A DNA stretch of 23,563 bases from NCBI GenBank assembly GCA_016200765.1, contig JACQEC010000092.1:1-23563 (forward strand), read 5' to 3'. The notes under the pieces were generated by a model. The model ran no database searches. It saw only the letters and a list, made by a program, of their open reading frames with translations, and was not told the DNA's origin. This DNA comes from Chloroflexota bacterium. GTDB taxonomy: Bacteria; Chloroflexota; Anaerolineae; JACRMK01. This document shows, piece after piece, positions 1 through 7,287 of the stretch. The position numbers and the translations under genes are program-made. Each line of letters opens with the position of its first letter. Positions within the stretch are counted from its first letter, which is position 1.

Positions 1-705
1 CGCCTCACCCGCACGGCGGCGTTCTTTAAGGGCGCGCAGGTCACGCTGAACATGGATAACCCTCTCCTGACCGTAGAGGATTTGCAGGAAATTGATCGGA
101 CGCTCAAGCGGCACGAGATCAGCCTGCGGAAAGTGCGGCCTGCCGCGCAGGATAGCCAGTTGGCATCCGCGGCGCTGGCGCTGGGCGCGCTGGTCGTTCC
201 CAGCGGCGACCCTCCGCCCGCCGAAGGCAAGCCCGATGCAGAAGCGTCCTCGTCACAAGCCGAACCCGACGAGTCGGAACTTCCCGCGCTTTCGCGGCGG
301 GAAGTAGCGACCGCGAAAGCGAAAGAAGCGCGCCTCGACGCGGCCCCGCCCTCCGAAGCCGAGGCGCGCGACGAGCAGGTGTTCGCGGCGCTCATCATCC
401 GACGCACCCTGCGCTCCGGTATGGCGCTCCGCAATGAGGGGCCGATCGTCGTCATCGGCGATGTCAACCCCGGCGCGGAAGTGATCGCCGGCGGCGATGT
501 GATCGTCTGGGGCAAACTGCGCGGCCTGGTTCATGCCGGCGCGATGGGTAACAACGAGGCCGTCATCTGCGCGCTGGTCTTCGAGCCAACCCAGTTGCGT
601 ATCGGCAACCTCATTGCGCGCATGTCGGCCCGCCAGACGCGGCAACCCGCTCCGGAAATAGCCAGCATCCGGGATGGCAAAATTGAAGTGGTGGAATGGA
701 GTTAG
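1..705 (+). CDS. minC: Septum site-determining protein MinC (5' end outside the window)
   Basis: MinC is the FtsZ-assembly inhibitor that MinD recruits to the membrane to block division away from midcell. The frame is open from base 1, and the residues before the first ATG at 52 (FFKGAQVTLNM) match the MinC N-terminal domain. The true start therefore lies upstream and 52 is only an internal Met. Counting from that Met, a poorly conserved Ala/Pro/Glu-rich linker (about residues 48-110) joins to the C-terminal beta-helix domain (about 117-217). That domain carries the family signatures RRTLRSGMALRNEGPIVV, GDVNPGAEVIAGGDVIVWG, LRGLVHAGA and QLRIGNLIARM, which bind MinD and mediate dimerisation. 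The stop is followed after 6 bp by minD, so the two are probably co-transcribed. Identification is secure; only the extreme N-terminus is missing. Confidence 0.93.
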   Translation, partial: RLTRTAAFFKGAQVTLNMDNPLLTVEDLQEIDRTLKRHEISLRKVRPAAQDSQLASAALALGALVVPSGDPPPAEGKPDAEASSSQAEPDESELPALSRREVATAKAKEARLDAAPPSEAEARDEQVFAALIIRRTLRSGMALRNEGPIVVIGDVNPGAEVIAGGDVIVWGKLRGLVHAGAMGNNEAVICALVFEPTQLRIGNLIARMSARQTRQPAPEIASIRDGKIEVVEWS

Positions 706-711
706 GCGACG

Positions 712-1515
712 ATGACCGGACAAGTAATCACCATCACGTCAGGCAAGGGTGGGGTGGGCAAGACAACCACCACGGCCAACCTCGGCATAGCCCTCGCCTT
801 GCAGGGCAAGCGCGTCGTCTGCATTGACGCCGATATCGGCCTGCGCAATTTGGACATCGTTCTGGGGCTGGAAAACCGCATCGTCTATGATATTGTGGAT
901 GTGGTTGAAGGGCGGGCCCGCTTGCGGCAGGCGATGATCAAGGACAAACGGATGCCCGAACTCAGCCTCATCCCGGCCGCCCAGACTCGCGATAAGACCG
1001 CCGTCTCGCCGGAGCAGATGTTGGCCATCTGTGCAGACTTGAAGCAGGAAGTGGATTTTGTGCTGGTAGATTCCCCGGCCGGCATCGAGCGGGGGTTTCA
1101 GAACGCCATCGTCGGCGCTGACCAGGTGCTCATCGTCACCACCCCCGAGGTCTCCGCGGTGCGTGATGCCGACCGCATCGTCGGACTGCTCGAAGCCGCG
1201 GAAAAGTCGCCCGCGCGTCTGATTATCAATCGTATCCGCCCCTCGATGGTCAAACGCGGCGATATGCTCAGCGTCGCCGACGTCCTGGAAATCTTGGCGA
1301 TTCAATTGATCGGTATCGTGCCGGATGACGAACAAATCATTGTCGCCACGAACCGCGGGCAACCCGCCGCGCTGGACAACCGCTCGCAGTCCGGGCAAGC
1401 CTTTCGGAATATTGCGGCGCGCTTGCTGGGTCAAGACGTGCCGCTGATGGCCCTCAAAGACACCGATGGCTGGCTGCAGCGACTCGGAAGATTCGTAATA
1501 CCGCGCCGTGAATAA
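712..1515 (+). CDS. minD: Septum site-determining ATPase MinD
   Basis: MinD is the membrane-cycling ParA/MinD-family ATPase that carries MinC to the membrane and is released by MinE. The 267 residues match the usual family length. The deviant Walker A motif SGKGGVGKTT is at residues 10-19, with the signature lysine K12 and catalytic K17. The DADIGLRNLD switch follows, then VLVDSPAGIE with D120. The C-terminus (about 253-267, WLQRLGRFVIPRRE) is a short amphipathic basic helix of the kind that forms the membrane-targeting sequence. The gene starts 6 bp after minC and ends 29 bp before minE, the standard minCDE order. Nothing essential is missing. Confidence 0.97.
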   Translation: MTGQVITITSGKGGVGKTTTTANLGIALALQGKRVVCIDADIGLRNLDIVLGLENRIVYDIVDVVEGRARLRQAMIKDKRMPELSLIPAAQTRDKTAVSPEQMLAICADLKQEVDFVLVDSPAGIERGFQNAIVGADQVLIVTTPEVSAVRDADRIVGLLEAAEKSPARLIINRIRPSMVKRGDMLSVADVLEILAIQLIGIVPDDEQIIVATNRGQPAALDNRSQSGQAFRNIAARLLGQDVPLMALKDTDGWLQRLGRFVIPRRE

Positions 1516-1544
1516 GCGGGCAGCCGCCTGATGAAGGAGCTACC

Positions 1545-1823
1545 ATGAGCTTTTGGGATCAAATCTTCAGACCCCGTTCCACCAGCAGCCAAGTGGCCAA
1601 GGAACGCCTGCAGGTCGTGCTCGTTCACGACCGTGTGAAGCTCTCGCCGGAACTGCTGGAGACGCTGAAAAACGAAATCATTGCCGTCATCTCGAAACAC
1701 GTCTCTATAGATCAGGAGGCAATGGAAATCAAACTGACGCATGGCCGGGGCTATCAGAAACTGACGGCCGATATTCCCATCCTCGGCTCGCGTGATAGCG
1801 CGGCCCCGCGCCGGCCACGATAG
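1545..1823 (+). CDS. minE: Cell division topological specificity factor MinE
   Basis: MinE stimulates the MinD ATPase and restricts MinCD action to the poles. The protein has 92 residues. An N-terminal segment (MSFWDQIF, then AKERLQVVLVHDR at about 20-32) corresponds to the membrane-contact and anti-MinCD region. A C-terminal dimerisation domain (about 33-80) includes LSPELLETLKNEIIAVISKH. The start is set by an AAGGAGC ribosome-binding site at 1534-1540. The last residues (SRDSAAPRRPR) do not resemble a normal MinE end. They are encoded by a 16-bp sequence repeated exactly in gyrA at 10222-10237, so the tail may come from a short dispersed repeat. Confidence 0.93.
   Translation: MSFWDQIFRPRSTSSQVAKERLQVVLVHDRVKLSPELLETLKNEIIAVISKHVSIDQEAMEIKLTHGRGYQKLTADIPILGSRDSAAPRRPR
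1794..1809 (+). repeat. Candidate short dispersed repeat (family D), copy 1
   Basis: GATAGCGCGGCCCCGC is identical to 10222-10237, and the match extends 3 bp upstream with one mismatch. It encodes most of the atypical C-terminal tail of MinE. With only two copies in the window, chance or GC-rich bias is not excluded. Confidence 0.35.
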
Positions 1824-1826
1824 CAT

Positions 1827-1843
1827 GGTGAGCCTGTCGAACC
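1827..1843 (+). repeat. Family A repeat, variant copy between minE and rodA
   Basis: GGTGAGCCTGTCGAACC shares the central GAGCCTGTCGAA of family A but has different outer bases (GGT/ACC instead of CCT/AGG). CATG lies just outside on each side (1824-1827 and 1847-1850), giving a partly palindromic unit that fills the whole 24-bp gap between the minE stop and the rodA start. The second CATG supplies the rodA ATG, and no recognisable Shine-Dalgarno sequence remains in front of it. Confidence 0.7.
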
Positions 1844-1847
1844 GGCC

Positions 1848-2951
1848 ATGAGGCGAACGTTTCGTCACTTTGACTGGCTGTTGTGCGCCTGCACGCTGGT
1901 GCTGACCGCCTTCGGCGTCGCCATGATCTTCTCGGCCGGGCCGGCGCAAGAAACCGGTTTCGTGCTCGACGAGTTCTACCTGCGCCAGGGCTTGTACGCG
2001 CTGGTTGGATTCGCCGGGATGTTTCTGCTGGCCGCGATAGATTACCGCATTTGGGAAACGTGGCCGCGCCTGCCCTATCTGGCGACCCTCGCCATTCTCG
2101 CTTTGGTTGCGGCCAGCGGCCAAAGCGCCTTTGCCTCACAGCGCTGGTTCAATCTCGGACTCTTTCCGGTACAACCTTCTGAAGCCGCAAAAATCCTGCT
2201 CATTGTTTCGCTCGCAAAATATCTGGCCGACCGCGAAAGCGACGCCCAGCGTTGGTATCACATCGTGGTCTCGCTCGTGCTGGTCGCCATACCGATGGGA
2301 CTGGTATACCTGCAGCCGAACCTCGGCACGAGCATTGTGCTGGGCACCGTCGGGGTGGGCATGTTATTCATGTGGGGGATTCGCGCGCGGTACGTCGCCC
2401 TGCTGGCCGCCGCCGGCATAGCCGCGTTGGTGTTGGTCGGCTTCACCGCCACGGACTATCAGCGCCAGCGCCTGGTGACGTTTCTCAACCCCGATGATGA
2501 CCCGCTCGGCTCCGGCTACAACGTCCTTCAGGCGCGAATCAGCATCGGCTCCGGCGGCTGGACCGGGCAGGGCTTTCTAAGTGGAACGCAGAGCCGCTTG
2601 CGATTCCTCCGCGCCCGCCATACCGACTTCATTTTTTCGGTCGTGGCCGAAGAGTTGGGGCTGATCGGCTGTGCGGTCTTCATCGGCCTGATGACGCTCG
2701 TCTTGTGGCGCATGTTGCGCGCCGCCCAACTGGCCGGCGACGGCTACGGCCGTCTGCTCGCCATCGGGTTGGTGGTCATGCTCTTCTTTCAAACCGCCGT
2801 GAATCTCGGTATGAACGTGGGCCTACTGCCGGTCACGGGCATTCCTTTGCCCTTCCTAAGTTTCGGCGGCAGTTCAATCATCAGCGTTCTGCTTGGGCAA
2901 GGCCTGATCCAGAGCATTATCATCCATCATCGCAAGCTTGAATTCGACTAG
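1848..2951 (+). CDS. rodA: SEDS peptidoglycan glycosyltransferase RodA (FtsW/RodA/SpoVE family)
   Basis: RodA is the polytopic membrane polymerase that makes glycan strands from lipid II during lateral wall growth, with a partner class B PBP. The 367 residues form about ten hydrophobic segments. Signatures include RWFNLGLFPVQPSEAAKILL (about 100-119), YLQPNLGTSIVLG, the extracellular block GSGYNVLQARISIGSGG followed by RARHTDFIFSVVAEELGLIG (its Asp is the catalytic candidate in SEDS enzymes), and the closing GLLPVTGIPLPFLSFGGSS. The RodA subfamily is favoured over FtsW by these blocks, by the short N-terminus, and by the minCDE-rodA order known from other phyla. It starts 24 bp after minE with a family A repeat in the gap. 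FtsW remains a less likely alternative. Confidence 0.9.
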   Translation: MRRTFRHFDWLLCACTLVLTAFGVAMIFSAGPAQETGFVLDEFYLRQGLYALVGFAGMFLLAAIDYRIWETWPRLPYLATLAILALVAASGQSAFASQRWFNLGLFPVQPSEAAKILLIVSLAKYLADRESDAQRWYHIVVSLVLVAIPMGLVYLQPNLGTSIVLGTVGVGMLFMWGIRARYVALLAAAGIAALVLVGFTATDYQRQRLVTFLNPDDDPLGSGYNVLQARISIGSGGWTGQGFLSGTQSRLRFLRARHTDFIFSVVAEELGLIGCAVFIGLMTLVLWRMLRAAQLAGDGYGRLLAIGLVVMLFFQTAVNLGMNVGLLPVTGIPLPFLSFGGSSIISVLLGQGLIQSIIIHHRKLEFD

Positions 2952-3017
2952 CCGCCCATAGCGCGCGGGCGTTCCGACTGTCCCCTCGCGCCGCACTCCT
3001 CGGTTTTCGCGACTCCG

Positions 3018-3026
3018 TGATAAAAT
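3018..3026 (+). promoter_or_regulatory. Probable extended -10 promoter for gltX
   Basis: TG-A-TAAAAT forms an extended -10 element 45 bp before the gltX start, in the 120-bp gap after rodA. No good -35 is seen at the matching spacing (2998-3003 reads CCTCGG), so activity would rest on the extended -10. The rest of the gap holds nothing else I recognise. Confidence 0.35.
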
Positions 3027-3071
3027 CAACTCTCATCCCTTAGCGACAAAAGGCAGAGCAGAGGTTTTCCC

Positions 3072-4547
3072 ATGACGCTGGTTCGCGTTCGTTATGCGCC
3101 AAGCCCCACCGGCGCGCCCCACATCGGCAACATCCGCACCGCCCTGTTTACATGGCTCTTCGCCCGCCACCATGGCGGCAAATTCATTGTGCGTATTGAG
3201 GACACCGATCAGGCACGCGAGGTTGACAACGGGCTTGAACTCATCTTGGAGTCACTGCGCTGGCTTGGGCTGGACTGGGACGAAGGCCCCGGCGTGGGCG
3301 GCCCCTTTGGCCCCTACAGCCAATCCGAGCGGCTTCCGCTCTATCAAAAATGGGCGCACTGGCTGGTAGAGCATAGTCACGCCTACCGCTGTTACTGCAC
3401 GACCGAGCGGTTGGAGCAGATGCGCAAAGATCAGGAAGCGCGCAAGCAGTCCCCCGGCTATGACCGCCGGTGCCGCTTCATGTCAGACGCCGAGCGCCGC
3501 GCAAAGGAGCAGTCCGGCATCGTGCCGGTGATCCGGCTGGCCGTGCCGCTCTCCGGCGCCACAACCTACCACGACCTGATTCATGGCGACGTGACCTTTG
3601 ACAACAAGAACATTGACGATCAGGTGCTCCTGAAATCGGATGGGTTCCCCACCTATCATCTGGCGGTTGTCGTGGACGACCACGAGATGCAGATTACCCA
3701 CATCACGCGCGGCGATGACTGGATTTCCTCCGGCCCGAAACATGCCCTGCTCTACCGCGCCTTCGGCTGGGAGATGCCCGCGCTGGCGCAATTGCCGATG
3801 ACCCTCGGCCCCGACCGCAAGAAGCTGTCCAAGCGGCACGGCTCGACGTCGGTCATTGACTTTCGCGAGCAGGGATATTTGCCCGAAGCGATGATCAATT
3901 TTCTGGCGCGGTTGGGCTGGTCGTACGATGACCATACCGAGATTTTCTCGCGCGACGAACTCATCCGCTTGTTTGACCTCGACCGCGTTCACCCGTCGGC
4001 GGCCATCTTCGACATGGAAAAGCTGAATTGGCTGAACGGCCATTACATCCGCGCCCTCTCGACGTTGGAGCTGGCCCAGCGCGTGCGCCCCTTCCTTGAC
4101 GCCGCCGGTCTTGAGGGCGATAATGACGTGCTTCTGGCCGTGACGCCGCTGATTCAAACGCGAATCAAAACGCTCAAAGAGGCCGTTAGCCTGACCGATT
4201 TCTTTTTCGTCGAGCGCGTGGAGCCTTCAGCCGCGCAACTGTTGGGCAAGGGGTTCGGCGGGCGCCCCGATCAGGCCGCCGACGCGATTGGCGCGGTGAT
4301 AGACACCCTGCGCGCGCTCTCGCCCTTCGATGCGCCCGCGCTTGAGCAGGCCCTGCGCGCTTTGGCGGAACGGTCGAACTTCAAGACCGGCGCGCTGTTC
4401 ACGCTGGTTCGTGAGGCGATCACAGCTCGCTCCGTCACGCCTCCCTTGTTCGACACGATAGCCATACTCGGCCGGGAGAGAACTTGCGCGCGTCTGGAGC
4501 ACGCCCGCCGCGTGCTTCAAGCCGCCGCGCCCATCCAGGCCCCATAG
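3072..4547 (+). CDS. gltX: Glutamyl-tRNA synthetase
   Basis: A class I aminoacyl-tRNA synthetase charging tRNA(Glu) with glutamate in the cytoplasm. The 491 residues match the usual bacterial length. The Rossmann catalytic domain begins RYAPSPTGAPHIGNIRTAL, with the HIGH signature as HIGN at 17-20, followed by RIEDTDQAR. The KMSKS loop is KKLSKRHG (KLSKR at 251-255). A cysteine-containing block (YRCYCTTERLEQ then YDRRCRF) corresponds to the GluRS insertion. The alpha-helical anticodon-binding domain occupies about 330-491. AGAGG at 3060-3064 is a plausible ribosome-binding site 7 bp from the ATG. Whether it is discriminating, or also charges tRNA(Gln) for an amidotransferase route, cannot be read from this sequence. 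Confidence 0.96.
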   Translation: MTLVRVRYAPSPTGAPHIGNIRTALFTWLFARHHGGKFIVRIEDTDQAREVDNGLELILESLRWLGLDWDEGPGVGGPFGPYSQSERLPLYQKWAHWLVEHSHAYRCYCTTERLEQMRKDQEARKQSPGYDRRCRFMSDAERRAKEQSGIVPVIRLAVPLSGATTYHDLIHGDVTFDNKNIDDQVLLKSDGFPTYHLAVVVDDHEMQITHITRGDDWISSGPKHALLYRAFGWEMPALAQLPMTLGPDRKKLSKRHGSTSVIDFREQGYLPEAMINFLARLGWSYDDHTEIFSRDELIRLFDLDRVHPSAAIFDMEKLNWLNGHYIRALSTLELAQRVRPFLDAAGLEGDNDVLLAVTPLIQTRIKTLKEAVSLTDFFFVERVEPSAAQLLGKGFGGRPDQAADAIGAVIDTLRALSPFDAPALEQALRALAERSNFKTGALFTLVREAITARSVTPPLFDTIAILGRERTCARLEHARRVLQAAAPIQAP

Positions 4548-4569
4548 CGCTTGCGCGCCACCACCCACT

Positions 4570-7287
4570 ATGCCTCTTTATCCATCCGCCAATACCTATA
4601 TTCTTCCCTTTACCTCGCCATCGGCGAATCTCGGCACCGCCGGCGGCAAGGGGGCAAATCTGGCTCGCTTGACACAGGCCGGGTTCGCTGTGCCGCCCGG
4701 CTTTATTGTGACAACCGATGCCTACCGGACCTTTGTCGCCACCAATCAACTGCATGAGCGCACGCTGGCCTTGGCGCGTCAGGCGTCCGTCGGTCAGGCG
4801 GATCGCCTCGAAGACATCTCGCGTGAGATACGCGCCCTATTCGCCGAAAGCCCGCTTCCGGCGGCAGTCGCGGATCCCATCATCGCCGCCTATCGGGAGC
4901 TGGCCGCCTCATCGCCACCTATCCTGAGCCTGTCGAAGGAGGCGGTCGCTGTGCGCTCGTCGGCCACCGCCGAAGACCTGCCGGGGCTTTCGTTCGCAGG
5001 CCAACAGGAGACCTACCTGAACGTGATTGGCGAAGCCGAGTTGTTGGAGGCTGTGCAAAAGTGCTGGGGCAGTTTGTGGACAGCGCGCGCGCTGAGCTAC
5101 CGCGCGCGCAACGCCATCGCGTCCGAAGACGTGGCGCTGGCTGTTGTCGTCCAGCAGATGATTCCCGCGGAGGTGTCCGGCATTGTCTTCACGGCCAACC
5201 CCGTCACCGGCCATCGCGGCGAGATCGTGATTGATGCCAGTTTTGGCCTCGGCGAAGCGATTGTCTCGGGACTGGTTGAGCCTGACCACTATGTCGTGCG
5301 CGCCGATGATGGGCGCATCACTACCCGTCAACTGGGCAGTAAGTCGCTGACCATTGTGCCGCGCTCCGGCGGGGGCACCGACACCGTGACCGAGCAGGTT
5401 AGCGACTCCGCACGGCAAGCCCTGCCCGACCCGCTGATCGCACAACTCGCCCGCACCGCCCAGCGGGTCGCCGCGCATTATGACTCGCCGCAAGATATTG
5501 AATGGGCGCTGGCCGATCAGCAGATCGTTATCCTGCAGTCACGCCCCATCACGTCCCTCTACCCACTGCCCTTCACCGCGCCGCCCACCCAAGATTTACG
5601 AATCGTGGCAAGTTTCAACTCCGTTCAGGGCGTGACCGACCCCTTTACACCGCTTGGCATGGACATCTTGCGCCAATTCTTCGGCGGCATCAGGGGCGTC
5701 TTCGGTATTCAGCGCGCGACGCAAGCGCTGATGCCTGACGCGGCTTACCGCCTCTTTCTCGATGTCACAGACCTCGCGTCTACCGCGCGCCTGCGCCAGG
5801 CCCTGCTGACCGCTCTAAACCGGGTGGATCCCGCCGCCGAGAAAATCGTCAGGCAACTGATTGCCGCTGGGCGACTGCCGCTAGTTCAAACCGTCTCCCG
5901 CCGGCGCGCACTGCACACGCTTGAGACCCTGCGCCCGCGCATTGTGCAGGCACTCCAGGCCGCGCGGGCGCCGGAACAAACGCGCGACCGCACGCTTGCG
6001 GTGGTGGAACAATTCTTTTCTTTAGCCCAACAGCGAGCGGGTCAAGCCCAGACGCTAGCCGGCCTGCTGGCAACGATTGACCGTGATATCAATCTCGCCT
6101 TTCCGAATATCCTCGCGCGTCTCATGCCCCTGATCTTCCCTGCCCTCGCATGGCTTGGGCTGATCGATCGCCTGCTGGTCGAGTGGCTCGGCGAACCCGC
6201 GAGGTCAGGCCTTGCGTTACAGCGCTCACTGCGCGGCAACGTCACCAGCGACATGAACCTGCGGCTGTGGGCCGCGGCCCAACAGATCCGTTCAGACCCG
6301 GCGTCGTTCAGCACACTGCGTGACCAACCGGTGGCCGTCTTGGCCGAGATGGCTCACAACGGCCAATTGCCGGCGGTTGCGCAAGATCAACTGGCTCGCT
6401 TCATGGCCGCCTACGGGATGCGAGCAGTGAACGAAATAGACATTGGCCGCTCACGCTGGCGCGAAGACCCGGCGCAGGTATTGCAAATGCTCAAGGGCTA
6501 CCTCTTGCTCACAGACCCTGACACCGCGCCCGACGTGCTCTTTGAGCGCGGCGAGACCGAAGCCGCGCGCACGACCGCCGGCTATCTGGCGCGGGTCCGG
6601 CGTCTTCCACGGGGGAGACTGCGCGCGCGTTTGCTGGGAGGAATCATCAGGCGCTTTCGTATCCTGATGGCCCTGCGCGAGACGCCCAAGCTCTATATCG
6701 TCAGGCTTATTGATACCTACCGGACGGCGTTGCTCGCGCAGGCGCAAGCGATGGTCAAGCGCGGCGAATTAGCGCAGGTCGAAGATATTTTCTTCGTGCC
6801 ATTTGAGGATTTAAAGCGTTTCGCCAACGGCCAGGCGGTCAATCTTCAGGAAATCGCGGCAACGAATCGCGCCGCGTACCAACGCGAACAGCACCGCAAG
6901 CAGTTGCCGCGCATCATCCTGAGCACGGGCGAAACGTTTTATGAGGGATTGAGCGAAGCCGGTAGCGCCGATCTGGTCGGGCAGGGAGTATCACCCGGAC
7001 AGGTCTCCGGCACGGTGCGCGTGGTCTTGGACCCGCGCGCGGCCAATCTGGAACCGGGCGAGATTTTGGTTTGCCCGGCCACCGACCCCGGCTGGACGCC
7101 GTTGTTCATGACCGCCGGCGGTCTGGTTATGGAAATCGGCGGCATGATGACGCATGGCTCGGTGATCGCCCGCGAATACGGCATTCCCGCGGTGGTGGGT
7201 GTGCACCACGCGACTGAACGGCTGACTACCGGCCAGCGTGTGCGCGTGGACGGCTCTGCCGGGCGGATTACGGTGCTGGGCGATTAA
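4570..7287 (+). CDS. PEP-utilising dikinase, rifampin phosphotransferase / PEP synthase-like
   Basis: The enzyme has an N-terminal ATP-grasp nucleotide domain and a C-terminal swivelling phosphohistidine domain. The order is ATP-grasp at about 17-330 (GGKGANLARL with K27, VAVRSSATAEDLPGLSFAGQ at 126-145), a middle domain at about 345-790 (SFNSVQGVTDPFTPLGMDIL, GNVTSDMNLRLWAAAQQIR, YGMRAVNEIDIGRSRWREDP), and a His domain at about 800-905 (GGMMTHGSVIAREYGIPAVV, catalytic H862). There is no TIM-barrel PEP domain after the His domain as in true PEP synthase or PPDK. The layout therefore fits rifampin phosphotransferase-like enzymes, where the middle domain holds the acceptor. The substrate is unknown; rifampin is only one possibility. 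It starts 22 bp after gltX with no clear ribosome-binding site. A family A repeat is inserted in frame at residues 118-124, and the 3' end overlaps the converging lipoprotein gene by 20 bp. Confidence 0.85.
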   Translation: MPLYPSANTYILPFTSPSANLGTAGGKGANLARLTQAGFAVPPGFIVTTDAYRTFVATNQLHERTLALARQASVGQADRLEDISREIRALFAESPLPAAVADPIIAAYRELAASSPPILSLSKEAVAVRSSATAEDLPGLSFAGQQETYLNVIGEAELLEAVQKCWGSLWTARALSYRARNAIASEDVALAVVVQQMIPAEVSGIVFTANPVTGHRGEIVIDASFGLGEAIVSGLVEPDHYVVRADDGRITTRQLGSKSLTIVPRSGGGTDTVTEQVSDSARQALPDPLIAQLARTAQRVAAHYDSPQDIEWALADQQIVILQSRPITSLYPLPFTAPPTQDLRIVASFNSVQGVTDPFTPLGMDILRQFFGGIRGVFGIQRATQALMPDAAYRLFLDVTDLASTARLRQALLTALNRVDPAAEKIVRQLIAAGRLPLVQTVSRRRALHTLETLRPRIVQALQAARAPEQTRDRTLAVVEQFFSLAQQRAGQAQTLAGLLATIDRDINLAFPNILARLMPLIFPALAWLGLIDRLLVEWLGEPARSGLALQRSLRGNVTSDMNLRLWAAAQQIRSDPASFSTLRDQPVAVLAEMAHNGQLPAVAQDQLARFMAAYGMRAVNEIDIGRSRWREDPAQVLQMLKGYLLLTDPDTAPDVLFERGETEAARTTAGYLARVRRLPRGRLRARLLGGIIRRFRILMALRETPKLYIVRLIDTYRTALLAQAQAMVKRGELAQVEDIFFVPFEDLKRFANGQAVNLQEIAATNRAAYQREQHRKQLPRIILSTGETFYEGLSEAGSADLVGQGVSPGQVSGTVRVVLDPRAANLEPGEILVCPATDPGWTPLFMTAGGLVMEIGGMMTHGSVIAREYGIPAVVGVHHATERLTTGQRVRVDGSAGRITVLGD
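4922..4940 (+). repeat. Family A repeat inside the dikinase gene
   Basis: TCCTGAGCCTGTCGAAGGA is read in frame as ILSLSKE (about residues 118-124). It lies in the loop directly before the conserved ATP-grasp strand VAVRSSATAED, replacing or extending a normally variable stretch without breaking the frame. Confidence 0.85.

Noticed and set aside
52..705. minC beginning at ATG 52
   Set aside because: Conserved MinC N-terminal sequence is already open upstream of 52, so the gene is cut by the window edge.
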